NCBI GenBank assembly: GCA_013397455.1
Contig: VYZB01000120.1
Span: forward strand, 566,427-630,426
Length of the DNA: 64,000 bases
From: Crotophaga sulcirostris
Taxonomy: Eukaryota > Chordata > Aves > Cuculiformes > Crotophagidae
Reading direction: 5' to 3'
Both the position numbers and the translations under genes were made by a program. Shown here piece after piece: positions 46,974-59,463 of this stretch. The notes under the pieces are model-generated. The model had not been told where the DNA came from, made no database searches, and saw only the letters and a program-made list of their open reading frames with translations. How positions within the stretch are numbered: position 1 is the stretch's first letter; every line of letters begins with the position of its first letter.

Positions 46974-48435
46974 AGATGTCCCCTGGCAGCGCTGCTTGAA
47001 GGCATCTCTCCTTAAAACTTTTAGAAGCTTGTTAAAATTGCTGAAATCCTATGTGGTATTATAAAAAGATACTTTGATATTGAAGAATAGTGAAGAACAA
47101 GAATAAAGCTCATTGTTCTGCAACATCCAACACTCTCACTCTAAAAGATGATAAAATCACCTGATACAGCTTCATGTTGCACTTAATACAATTTAACTGC
47201 GGGACTTCAACTCTGGGCATGAAACCCTGCCTTAAGAAGCAAAGCCACAAGCAAGTTTGGGGTAGATTTTGTAACTGATCAAAGTATGAGTCAGACGAAG
47301 CAAGATTTGCTCCTGCGAGCACAGCAGAGTGATCCCTAGAGAAACCAGCACCATGTTAAATACAGGGATATATAGACACTCCAGCAAAAGATTATCTTTT
47401 AAGAGGAATCAGAATACGGGCTGAATCTACACTTTGTCCTGAAAGAATAAGGATGCACTAGTTTCAGACTCCTGCCTTCTGGGTGATTTAATCTGTTGTA
47501 CAAACAGGCAGCCCAGCCCCTGTCTTTAAAAAGAAAGCCCACTATCACCACGTTTGTTAGGGGATCCAGGTCTCTGAGATGTCAGCTGGTGAGGCCTTGC
47601 CAGCCAGATGCGGTCCATTAAGGGAGCCTGTTGGAAGAGTATCTCATTTGTGAATCATAGCCAGTTTTAGGCCTCTCCTAAACACTGCCCTTTTCATGCT
47701 GAAGCACATGCAGAAGGAGATTTTTGTTTTGAGCTATCCAGAAAACTTCGAAGTCAAACTTGGACGTGCCTAGGAAAGAGCTTTTAGTATAGGGCTGTTA
47801 GAGTCCTTGGAAGGACAAAAAGGAGCCTTCACAGACTGTGGACGGTGCTGCTGCAAAGGCTGGGAGGATTGCGAGCAGGGTCTGCGGGGGCCCTCAGGCA
47901 GCCAGCCTTGAGAAGGTCTTCAAAGCAGAAGGGATTTGCAAAGAGTTTTGACTTGGATGGGAGAGCTCTGGGAGGCAGAGCTACTGGGAGAAGAGATTTG
48001 GATTACCCTGTCATTACATGCTGATATAGTTTGGGAAGGGCTGACATGGAAGAGTCTGGGATGCCAGATGCCAAAGCTTTGGGATAGGAGGAGTTAGGAT
48101 GACAACTCCCAAGGCACTTCTAACCAGATCTTCAGGTTGGGGCCAAGGACCTGTGTGCAAGGAGTGCTGCACCCAGATCCCTCTCCTCAAAGCAGCTCCT
48201 CCCTGCTTTGCCCTCAGCCCTATGGAAAGCAGAGGAAATTTCAGCTCAGAGTTGCTGCAGGGGAGAAGGACGGTTTCCAGCTCTGCTTAAGCTACTGAGA
48301 AATTATACCATTGTTTAAGAAGGAGATGATCACTAGGAGGGGCAGTCTTTCAGCAATTAAACCCTTAATGACACCACACACTCATCCTCACATGGATTTC
48401 TTGGAAGCCTGGAATTTAATTTTAAAGGTGACCTG

Positions 48436-48477
48436 AAATGCTTATATATATAATGCTTATATAAATGCTTATATAAA
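48436..48477 (+). repeat. AT-rich 12-bp tandem repeat
   Basis: Three near-copies of AAATGCTTATAT. Confidence 0.85.
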
Positions 48478-48568
48478 AATAATCTCTGCAGAAAGTGATT
48501 GAAACCCCAAATCGTTAAATACAAACACTTTACATGTATAAACATCACAGAAACGTATACATTGAATC

Positions 48569-49038
48569 ATAAAATCATAGAATGGTTTGGGTTGGAAGGG
48601 ACCTGAAAGCTCATTCAGTTCCAACCCCCCTGCCATGGGCAGGGACACCTCCCACCAGCCCAGGCTGCTCCAGGCCCCATCCAGCCTGGCCTTGAACACC
48701 TCCAGGGAGGGGGCACCCACAGCTTCCCTGGGAAACCTGTGCCAGGGCCTCACCACCCTCAGTGTGAAGAATTTCTTCCTAATGTCTAATCTAAATTTCC
48801 CCTCTTTCAGCTTAAAACTGTTACACCTGGTCCTGTCACAACACTCCCTGATAAAGAGCCCCTCCCCAGCTTTCCTGTAGGCCTCCTTTCAGTACTGGGA
48901 GGCTGCTCTGAGGTCTCCCCAGAGGTTTCTCTTCTTCAGGCTGAACAATCCCAACTCTCTCAGCCTGTCCTCGTATGGCAGGTGTTCCAGCCCTCTGAGC
49001 ATCTTCATGGCCTCCCTCTGAACTCTCCATAATAGTGC
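48569..49038 (-). mobile_element. CR1 LINE copy
   Basis: About 470 bp, reverse orientation: left edge AATCATAGAATGGTTTGGGT, body CTTGAACACCTCCAGGGAGG, ending at the right in the ORF2 C-terminal region (GGCCTCCCTCTGAACTCTCC). 5'-truncated. Confidence 0.95.
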
Positions 49039-52000
49039 TTCTTTCTTTATTTAACAGTCAGAACATAAATATGTGGTTTTATGTTCCTACTATAATGATA
49101 CAAAAACACATGGTAAAGCTTTCAGTTCTAATAAGGACTAGGCTAGAACTTTTTATTTTACTTTCACAAGTACGAGTAAATGTCAGCCTAGAGCTGCATT
49201 ACAATGCAAGCCAAGTGTGCTCTTTTAGAAAACTGCTCATAGAAACCACTCGGTGGCTATACAAGTCAGAAAGGAAGACGAGGAAGATGTGCCATGGACC
49301 AAGGAACCTGTGTACTACTTAGAAAAAGCAGAAATCAAAAGTGCACTGAAGCTGAGAATCTTTCAATTGGTATCAATATGCTTTGCCTGAGCCCCTCAGT
49401 GCACAGAAGACTACAGCAGCTTTTCCAAATCTGATATGGGTGGGTGGCATGTTGGCACTGGAGAGATTCTCAGAAGAAGGAAAGGAAAGACCATGAATCG
49501 CACTGAGGGAGCTTGGGAGGAATGTGCCTTTGGGTGCAGGATATAGTCTATGTGCAGGAAGCAGAATGAGCAAAACCAAGAGCAGACCAGTGTAAGGAAG
49601 ACAATTGCAGTATTAAGGTAAGAAACTAGAACCTGATCCAGGAAGAACAGACCATCTAGGTAAGTTCTTCACACTGAGTGTTGCAGAAATTTTCATTAAC
49701 CCAAGTAAGTCTGTATACAAAGCGTCTAACAGGGTTGTTTCTGTATTTCTTGCTGTATTCAGAAGATAAGAGTCAGTACAGATAACTCTTGGGAGCAGAT
49801 TGGGGGAATAATCTGAGTATTTCCCACTTAAACCTCATCAGAATACAAATGTAGATTTATGGCCTCCTACAGTTCTCTCTGAGCATTTCTACAAGCAATT
49901 ATGGTGCTGAGGCAAATACCTCCACCATCAGGAGACAGTGGGATGGGAAGTCTGTGCAGCTCTGCTATTCCATCACAGTGTTAATAGGAGTCTATAGCCC
50001 ATAATTCCCTCTGTAAATTTATTTCTGAGCAGGGAAGAACACCAGTGCTGATATGGAGCAGCAAAATCGGTTCTTCTTTGCAAGTAAAGCATCAGGTAAC
50101 CACTATCTCGGCTGGAAAAAGAGAGATGCTCAGTCCAAAATCCCCAAGAAGCCTGCTCTCATGAAAAAGATGGGAGGAAATCTGAGCTGGTGACTGTAGA
50201 TGCCAAAGAAGTGAGAGACTTTGGGATCTTGCCAAAGATCTGGTGCAAGTGTGGGGTTGCAGCAGACTTTGTGAATGAAAGGAGGTCTGCAGGAGGAGGT
50301 GAAATGTGGCAGAAGCATGTCAGAGCACTTTGAGCACTACAGGAACTCACTGGGTAACTACTTTTAGAAGGTTGTGGGATGGGAATGGTGGGAAGGGATA
50401 TGCACAGGATTGCATTTTTGTGGGGGCACGGTTATTACAGGCAGTAACTGTCCCACAGACATACTTAGTGGGGATGATGGTAGGTTCAAATGTTAGAAAA
50501 CAGCTTACAACCTGTAATTTATTTTGCTAATAGCAACCCTCCCAAAATAACAAACTCTCTGTTTTGAGGCTATCTGTGATTTCTGTTTTCTTCACTCTTG
50601 GATGTTAAGTTATGGGGCTGGGAAGGCTGCTGGCTGTTGTTCCTAAGTACTGAGGGTCTCTGATTACCTAGCAAAGAGATTTAGTGGCAGTGAAGTCATC
50701 CCTCCACTGGTTTTTTTCTGTACCTCCTCTGCAAAGACTGACCACTCCAGATACGCAGCTCTGTGCTTAATCTACGGGCAGGAGCATTCATTGCTGCAAA
50801 CTGAGTAGGTGGATTTTGAGGTATGAAAGAGCTGAAGCCACCATCCCACTCCATACAGGACATTCTGTCTGGAGTTTCACCTCCTGCCTCATCTGAGCTA
50901 ACTGTGGGCTACGAGTGAATGGGATGTGCTGGCCTCCCTCCCACAGACACTGTGTCCCTGCTGTGTGACACCCAGAGGCTGCTGCCATAGGAGACTAATC
51001 CAGCAGGATGTTGATGCATTTCCCGTGGGATCAGTGAACTGATTCAAATCACCATGCAGGCATGTGATTGCTAATGCAAGGATGGGAGCCAGGGCTGGGA
51101 GAAAGGAAGAGCAGGATCAGCATTTTGGCAGCAGACTGCAGTTAAATTGGATTAAGCACAACATGAAGCTGTGCCCTAAAAAAACCCCATCACATCACAA
51201 CGATTTTCATCTGTTACCAAGGCCCTAGACTGACAACTGAAACTTGCAGAAATCCATTTGTTTCTTGTGTTCAACAGATAAATACAATAAACTTCTGTCA
51301 ACAAAAGATTTTACAGGTAGCTTCTGGTGTACCATGAGATTAACGAAGGTTTAAAATGGCACAGTTCTTGAATGAAAATAGTGAAACACTGCAGTTGATT
51401 GTAAGACCACTACTTATAGATTATTGATGAGATATAGTGCAACTTTTTCTGTTGGGACAACTGTAGCTTGCAAGAAAACATTTTAGACCTGTGATGACAT
51501 GGATTGTCTAGGGACACGGTTATAGGTTAGAGCGTCTCGTCATGTTTACAGGGTCATCCTTAATGGATCCATTTAGTCTGGAGATTTTGCTAGTCTGCTG
51601 TGTACATAGACATTAATCTGAGATAAGAACTGATGTCTCCATTATAGAATGTGAAATATGAGAAGAAGATAGAGAAGGTATGTTTTCTTCTGTTTGTGTA
51701 TGTTTGGTTTGTGTGACAAGGGGGTAAGAGAAAGGTTTATAAAAAGCAAGATTTAATGAAATGATGCTCTTTGGGGGCAGAGGCACACTGCAGTATAATC
51801 AATCTCATGTTTCTTAATGAGCTCTAGGTCCCCATCTAATTTCAATTGCCTGCCTGGAATACTAAAATACTTTCAGGCACTTATATTCTGCTCATTATTA
51901 ATAAAGGGCATACAACACTCAAGACATCTCATCCATTTCCTGCCTCATCCTGGCTTATCCATTATGATTCTTAGCACTACAAGAAAGTGAATTTTCTCTT

Positions 52001-55000
52001 ATTAATAAGAAACTCAAAACCCTGCACTTTTCTATGAACAGCATGAAGCACACAGAAAGCAATATATGTACATGTATATATAACAGCATGTTTTATGCAA
52101 ACATGGCAAAATACTGGATTTTTCTTCGGGGAACATAATTTAATAGCCATTTTTTTCCCCTTCAGCATTCGCAAGAACTAAAGCAGAATGTCACTGTTTG
52201 AACTTCAAACTCTGCTTCTGTAATAGGCAAAATCATTTTCTGACAAGACGGCTTGTTGAAACCGATCTTAAACACACAGCCAAATCTAGCTGTAGAAGGC
52301 AATCTGTGTGCTTTTGAAGCTACAAAAGCTTCCCCTGCTGGCATAAATACATGTCTGCAGGGTTACCCACAGCATGTTGAGAGGAAGAAAGGCGAACTTT
52401 GTAGAAGGGACTCCCTTTCCAGAAAAAATTGAAAACTGAATGTTTCACATTTTGGTGGAAATACAGAAAATCCCAATGTTTTGCAGGGGCATGATCCCCA
52501 TACATATTAAAAGCACACTAGAAGCTAATCCTGCAGAGCAAACACAATTAAGGGAAGGAAAAACACCAGTCCTGGTCAACACAAGTTTATTTTTTGTTAG
52601 TAACAGGGGAATTTACATTTCTCCTTCAGCACAGTAGAAGAATGTCACAATATGGATGTTGTAAATGTCCTTAACAAGGCTCTACAGAAAATAAGTTTCC
52701 TGTGCAAACTTTATAAACATGAAATAGCTAAATCGGTGAATGAAAATCCACATATATAATTATAGTTCATTTCTGCACACTGAGTCATCCTGACTACGGG
52801 TTCTCATTTCAGAACAATGCCCAGTCCTTTCTGCTTTCCTTTCTGAGAGGTCTGCTGAAACAGGGATTTATTCTTCCATGGATGAGCCAAGGAACTGGAC
52901 AATGATAGGAAATATTTTTTTTAAAAATATATTCAGTGCTAAAAAGTGTTTCCAAAGAACTGCTAGAGAGTGTAAATTCCTGTTTCTCAAGGCAGTTTTG
53001 GTTCAGGACCCCATAAACAGTCTCAATCGACAAAGTTAGGCAGACCATTTAAAATCTTGATTGTAAAATTTTTGATGGAGAGAGTAGGGAGAGAGCTGAC
53101 CAACCAGTGAGTCATTTATGAAGTGTAGGATGAAATATGCTGAGGGTAACCTGGGGAATAAGCATCTTATACCTTGTGGAGCTGTAGGGGAGGGTATGAA
53201 GAGGAGCCTGACATAGGTGCTCTCTTACCTATTTGGTCTCCCAGAAGGGTCAAGGCTCCTCAGAATTATTGCTGGCTGACCTCCATATGCTGTTCTGGAA
53301 AAAAAGTGGCTGCCTGGGCATATAGGGTTCAGCTGTTCAGTTTTACACAGCTCACTAGCACATCATATACCCAGTCCTGTATCTTACAGGTTCTAGTGCA
53401 GTGTTCCCTACCAGCCCTCTGTCAATGAATAGAATCCCTTCAGCCATGTTCCTTTTAACCAAAGGCAAATTAGAACCCAAAAAGAAGTCTTCAATACCAG
53501 ACACACAGAATTTCTACCCATTCTCCAATTCAGAAGTGGCCAAACATTTTTTTTTCTAAACTGTAGGTAAAGAAACCTTTAGCATGCAAATATATATTAT
53601 TTAAACTTAAAAAAAAATCTAAATGGTAATATGCCAATTCATCTACTATTATGATTGTAGTATTTCAGTAATAGGAGGGTTTAATCCTGTCTTCATTTAA
53701 GCCAAAAAAAAGCAGATTCTCATAGCTTATTTCCTCTCATTCAGAGAAATACTGTTCCTGATGTCAATATAAAACCACATGAAAAGGGATGGGACCCATT
53801 TGGCTGTATGGGTAGGCTACCTGATTATTTCACTGTTTAAACACTGTGTGTGAAGCTTAAAGCCTGAGTCTCTCACTTTGATTTTCATTACCCCTTTGTG
53901 AGCTCCCCAGAGTCTCGTGTTATTTTTTTCTCTTCTAGTACTCTAATTTATCAGAACTCAATACTTTTTAATATTTCTGTATATTGATATTGGGAAGCTA
54001 GGAACAAGCTATTTCTAATACGTTGCTGTTGTATAAACAATTCTTCTGTGAATTTGTCAATTTTTCAAATGAAAAGCAAATTTTTTTGCACCCCTCCCAC
54101 AATCTCATGGCAATGAGCTCTATTATTCATTTGTGTGGTTACCTGCTTTTCTCTGTTTTAAAGTTTCTGTCTCATAGCTCTTGTTATGAGAAGAAGTGTA
54201 CAGTCATTCCCTTGTCACCTTCTCCAGGCCATTAATGAGGTTACAAAACTCTACTACCCCTGTGAAAAGTCTCTTTCCTAAGATGAGGAGTCATAATGTA
54301 TTTAATTTCTCCACCTAGAGAAAGTTTTCTGAATCTTTGATTATGGTTTTCTTTCTTTTCTGGTATCTTTTTCTACGCTATAGTATAATTTTGGAAATGG
54401 AAGATACAGATAGTCTACAGGAGCAGCATTGATTTATAGTAAGGCATAACAGTGTTGTCTCGGATATTATTTATTCTTTTCCTAAAACTCTTAACACAGG
54501 AGTTTTGACTGATTTGAAATCAGTGGCAGCCAAGGATTGATTGCTAGGAACTATATTATGTAAAGTTCGACTCTTTTCCCATATAGTTTCCTCATGTATA
54601 GTTTTCAGTGTTGAACTCCCATATGCTGGTATGTCACTCAGCAGTCACTCACTCTGAGATTCTTCTGCAACTCCTTGCACTTCATTTTAGATTTTACCTC
54701 ATGATACTTGGCAATGTGAGACTATTTTGTCATTTATCTTTAGTGTCTTTTCTAGGTCAGTCATGGATGTGCTGAGTAAGATTGGTCCCAGACGGATTCC
54801 TGTGACAGTCTGCTGACAACATTCTCCACCGTGAAATGTTCTTGTTTTCTCTTTCCTCTCTATCATCAGTCATAGACCCATATGAGGACCTCCTCTTTTA
54901 CCCCAGGGACGCTTAAATTCTTTAAGGTCCATTTGTCAAAAATCTTGTTAAAGGTGCTTTGCATTACATGACACAATAAAGTGTCATACATTTAAAATGT

Positions 55001-57610
55001 AAGTATTCAAAATGGAAATTTACTGGCAAACTACTCAGAATTTCATTTTAAGTATATAGTCCATCAGACTATTAATAGTTTAATTTAAAAAAGACTAAGA
55101 CTAGAAACCTAAACTACACAATTAAGAGAAGAAATTGCACAAATTTGTATGGGTTCTTAAACCAGTTTACTGAGAAGTTGATCAGTCAAGAAACTATAGA
55201 AACAGGAAAGACAAAATACAGTGGATAAGGTAATAAGAAAGTGATGAAAAGAAATCCAGCAACAAGCTGAGCAGTGAACAGCATGGTACTGTGATTCAGC
55301 CAATTGTCTCAGGCCAAGGATGGCAGGATACTCCTGCTGCCACCCAAGATGGACATACTCAACTCTGTCTGTGTGGCAGCCTCCATAACCCCATAGCCAT
55401 ACCTTACTGCAAGCAGTATTACTTATTCACCATTATATTTTTCATGCGTTAATGTCCCATCTGTTACAATCCAGGGTGCTTTTTATGTAGTGTATTTATT
55501 TCAAGACCAGGTTATTTACTTATTTATTGTGACTTACAAATTCTAAAAAAGCTAAGTCTCCGGTGCAACTTTCTTATAAAACATGAATGGCCTTACATTG
55601 CTCATTAGAGAAGAAGTCTTGGCCAGTAAGGAAAATATTTTAGGTAGTTTATACACAGAAGTTCACAGTCACTGTCATTACGATGATATTATTATCTTTT
55701 TCCTGTTGTAAGTTTTTTCTTATACAACCAGCAAAGCAGTAGATCTCTGAATATTCAAAGCATCATTTTAAATTGAAAGCAAACCAGGCATTGAGAGGTC
55801 TACAGATAAAATAAATAAATTGTATCTGTGCATGTTGGAAACACTTGGCTTCAAAATGATACAACAGAGAACCATCTTAATGATGAGAACTGTTTATTTT
55901 TGAAGTCTGTGTCATTGTACTGGGATGGCAGGCTATCACAACATGTAGTCATTCTGTTTTTAATAAAGATTTCTGCAAGAGTGGCCTTTCTTTGTAGTGT
56001 AATACACAAACCATTTTTTTTCTCAGAAAAGGCTGAGAAAAGGATAGGAAAAGTTGCAAGACTTCTGTTACTCAGTCTATGGGGTTGGAGCTGACTGAAA
56101 TATCAGCATTCACAAAACTAACAGCTAGCAGAAACATGTTCCTTATTTTAAGATTACATTCAAACCTATTTTGGCTAAAATTTCTCCAAGTCCAGGGGAG
56201 AAATTGGAAGATACCTTATACAATATGGAAACTGATAGAAATTAGACATTCTAATACATTATTCTGACTTCAGTAGAACTTGACCAAGACTGGTATCTGG
56301 TTTATGACATAGAGTTTGTATTTCGAATCTGCTCCTTTGTTTCCCTGCCTTTAACAAGTAAATCTGCTTATAATAAATTATAGAATATATACAAGAATAG
56401 AATAAATTCTACTCGCTCAAACAACCTTTTTCAGAGACAGCCTCTTGTTGAACATGTAATGCAAAACTTTGAAGCCATGAGATGAAATAAATCCATGATC
56501 TTTACTCAATGAGGGCCCACAAGCAAGAGAAGGACCTCTCAGTGGCCCTAGGCTAGAAGCTTACATGGGAAAAGTTACTTCAGAGCAGGCAGCACACGAA
56601 CTTTTTTGTGCTTATGAGCCTTGAGCCATAGAATCTACAAACTAAATGTAGAAAGGGAATTAGCAAGACAAAACATAAAGAACTCTAGCAAATTAAGTAG
56701 ACTGTCCTTATGAAAATTATTTAAGTCCCAAAGAGTATACTAATGAACAGAAAATAATAGCTTTATACCTTTTGTAGTGTAAAAGATAAAACTTAGGTTT
56801 GTATCTTTTTTATTTTCACTTTTTACTGAACGTGCAACTGCAGAAAAAGTAAAAAAGCTGATAAAATCTTTAGCATAATGACTACATAGAAAAGACAAAA
56901 ATAAAGCTGCATGGGAAATGGTAAGCCTGACATTTTTCCAATGAGGATTTAAAATATTATGTTAGGTAGTGAAAGCTCAATGGCACTCATGGGACAGAGG
57001 AAAAGGTTCACTTGTAGCCCATTGACTTTCTCCCTAGCAAGCTAAAAAAAACTTTACTGCAATCAGTGGAGCAATCATGGAGATACAAAAATTCTACTTT
57101 TAAATAAGAAAAAGAAGTTTACAAAAAAGCCTTAGAAAACAATCAGATTTAAAGTTTGGATACCAATTCTTGTGACTGTTTTTTAATTTGACTTTTGGCT
57201 GAGGTAAAACTCAAATGAAAACTTCGGTATTTGATAGAAGATTACATAGCAATAAACAGCAGAAATAATTCCATATTTCCTGAAATTAAAAAACCCACAT
57301 CATTTAAACTCCATTCCAGCATTAAGGAAATGAGCAACTCCTTCAAGAGCAACTAACGGAAGACTTCCAAGGATAGTTCTATTCTCTATGCAATTTATAT
57401 CCATCATCTTTTTCGTGTTTCACTGTACTCAAGAGCTGGTACATTTAGCCTAATTTCTTAGGGAAACAATCAGTCTGTGTGTACGTGTGTGTACACATAT
57501 GTGCCTGTAAAAGGCTCAGCTAATTTTATTTGAGTTTGACTGAGGGGTAGAAAAATCAGGGAGTTATGTTTCTTCAAGTTTCAAGAGGACAAGATCAACA
57601 AATAAAATAT

Positions 57611-57826
57611 CATAGAATCATTAAGATTGGAAATGACCTCTAAGATCATCAAGTCCAACCATTGGCCCAGTACCACCATGCCTGAAGTGCCACGTCTTCA
57701 CACTTTCTGAACACCTCCAGGATGGAGGCTCCACCACTTCCCTGGGCAGCCTGTTCCAGTGCTTCACCACTCTTTCAGTAAAGAATTTTTTTGTAATATC
57801 CCATCTAAACCTCCCCTGGTATAATA
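57611..57826 (-). mobile_element. CR1 LINE fragment (left member of back-to-back pair)
   Basis: Reverse-oriented CR1 end (CATAGAATCATTAAGATTGG, CACTTCCCTGGGCAGCCTGT, ATATCCCATCTAAACCTCCC). It abuts a + strand CR1 fragment of a different subfamily. Confidence 0.92.
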
Positions 57827-57954
57827 TCAGGATGGGGCCTTGAGCAGCCTGGGCTGGTGGGAGGTGTCTCTGCCCATGGCAGGGGGGTTGGAACCAGATG
57901 GGCTTTAAAGTCCCTTCCAAGTCAAACCATTCTATAATTCTATGATTTTATGAT
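57827..57954 (+). mobile_element. CR1 LINE 3' fragment (right member of back-to-back pair)
   Basis: Only the last ~125 bp: AGGATGGGGCCTTGAGCAGC, GGAGGTGTCTCTGCCCATGG, ending ATTCTATAATTCTATGATTT. It joins directly to the reverse-oriented copy on its left. Confidence 0.92.
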
Positions 57955-58096
57955 TTTCTTTCTTGTAGGGGGGACCTGGCTCCTGACGCACTCTCCTTCC
58001 ATTTAGGAAGCATTGGAAGACCATGGCTGCCATTTTGTTTCACTGCTTTTGCAACTTCTGATGGGAAGTCAAGTGCTTCCTGAAACCATATACCTG

Positions 58097-58493
58097 AGGC
58101 AGGCGACAGCGTGGCTGTGATCTTTCCTGATGCGTTTGAGTGAAGGGGAGGCAGGAAAAGAACACTGTAGGAAATGTCTAGGCTTTCTGCCATTGCCATC
58201 TATCACCTCGCCCTGCCTTCCTTATTTTAGGTGGGTGATATTGTGGCTGTGACCATTCCTAATGCATCCGAGTGAAGGGGAGGCAGGAAAATGGCATCCT
58301 AAGAAATGTCTAGAGTTTCTGCCAACTCCATCTACTGCCTCATCCCACTTTCCTCATTTTAGGTGGGTGACGATATAGTGGACGTGACCTTTCCTAACGC
58401 ATCCGAGTGAAGGGGAGGGAGCAAAAGGCTATCCTAAGAAATGTCTAGAGTTTCTGTCATCTCCAGCTATCGCCCTGCCCCGCTTTCCTTCTT
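58097..58493 (+). repeat. Three-copy 132-bp tandem repeat
   Basis: Units begin at 58097, 58229 and 58361, spaced exactly 132 bp. Each carries AGG(T/C)(A/G)GG(T/C)GA, a GTG(A/G)C(C/T)(T/A)TTCCT-like block, GAGTGAAGGGGAGG and GAAATGTCTAGAGTTTCTG (copy 1 slightly different), then a C/T-rich end CTTATTTTAG or CTCATTTTAG. Copies 2 and 3 are the most alike. The array lies just left of the STK24 CpG region. It has no recognisable transposon ends and no coding signal. Confidence 0.9.
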
Positions 58494-59015
58494 TTAAGCA
58501 CGTGGCCTTTGAGCGCCTTTGCTTCACCTGTTCCTCCTCACCATCACCTGAGAAGCCACTGATGGCAGCAGTAAGAGGAGAAGCAGCTCGTTACTTGTGG
58601 GCTGCCTCCACCAAAAAGGCAAAGGACGAAACCCAACTCAAGGACGAAACTCAAGTCAACCCAACTCAACCTGGGACCCCGAGAAAGATGCAAGCCCGGT
58701 TCTGGGCACCCAGTACTGCAGCCAAAGATGCTCGGGGGGCTCCGTCTCTGTACCCCGCGGTACGTATGGCCGGGGGGGCGGGNGGGGGTCGGTGTCCCCG
58801 ATCCCTATTCCCGGATGGCATCGGGCTAGTATGGGGTTGGAAGGGGCCCACCACAGACAGCGTGTGCAGGTGGCCGGGTCAGGGGAGGCGGGGCGGATGC
58901 GCGCGCTGCCGGTGCCGCCCCTCCTCCCCGGGGCTGTCACCGAGTCGCCGGCGGGGGCAGGAGGAGGAGGAGGAAGAGGAAGGATGAAAACGGCGCCGCC
59001 GCCGCTGTTACATCT

Positions 59016-59399
59016 GTGACCGGAGCCCGAAAAGCCCCGAGCTTGGGGACAGCACCTTTCCCACCGCTGGTGCACGGGAAGGGCGAGGGGGAGAAAAAAG
59101 AGAAAGAGAAGGAGGAAGAGGAAGAAGAAGAAGAGAAAGAGGAGAAGAAGAAGGAGGAGGAGAAAGAGGAGAAGGAAGAAGAGGAAGAGGAGAAGGAGGA
59201 GGAGAAAAAGGAGAAGGAAGAAGAGGAAGAGGAGAAGGAGGAGGAGAAAAAGGAGAAGGAAAAAGAGAAAGAGGAGAAGAAGGAGGAGGAGGAAGAGAAG
59301 AAGGAGGAGGAGGAAGAGGAGAAGGAGGAAGAGGAAGAGGAGGAGGAGGAGGAGGAAAAGGAGGAGGACTCTGTGTGTGAGAACGTGGAGATGAGCTAA
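59016..59399 (+). other. Upstream open reading frame (127 codons, Glu/Lys-rich) before STK24
   Basis: An ATG at 59016 opens a frame that runs through the homopurine tract and stops at TAA 59397-59399, 64 nt before the STK24 start. Its product would begin MTGARKAPSLG, continue as about 90 residues of E/K, and end DSVCENVEMS. It is not in frame with STK24. Whether it is transcribed and translated is unknown; length alone proves little because a GA-only tract has few possible stops. Confidence 0.35.
59085..59368 (+). repeat. Uninterrupted 284-nt homopurine (GA-rich) tract
   Basis: Every base from 59085 to 59368 is A or G, mostly GAG/GAA/AAG triplets. An internal block of roughly 48 nt (GAGAAGGAAGAAGAGGAAGA and following) is directly repeated near 59168 and 59216. 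The tract ends 95 nt before the STK24 ATG. Read as protein it is a Glu/Lys run. The complementary strand is pure pyrimidine and gives spurious Leu/Phe- or Pro/Ser-rich frames. Confidence 0.97.
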
Positions 59400-59463
59400 G
59401 CCCGGTCCTCTGGAGCCGCCTGAGGAGGAGACCCGGCTCCCCGCCCCCCCCCTCTCCGCCGCC

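Larger units (their letters stand above)
41301..58096. other. Intergenic region SLC15A1-STK24
   Basis: About 17 kb of mostly AT-rich DNA between the SLC15A1 3' end and the STK24 promoter. Apart from the listed CR1 copies and simple repeats, I see no supported gene. Open frames are short and either overlap CR1 or lack protein-like features. 49040-57600 in particular contains no CR1 and nothing I can name. Confidence 0.65.

Noticed and set aside
58825..58850. Second CR1 scrap (GGGGTTGGAAGGGGCCCA)
   Set aside because: Only about 20 bases resemble a CR1 end within GC-rich DNA; too short to support.
58502..59019. Open frames of 161 and 140 codons in the STK24 CpG region
   Set aside because: GC-rich promoter DNA has few stops; the sequences differ completely between frames and match nothing known. 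They also cross the ambiguous base at 58783.
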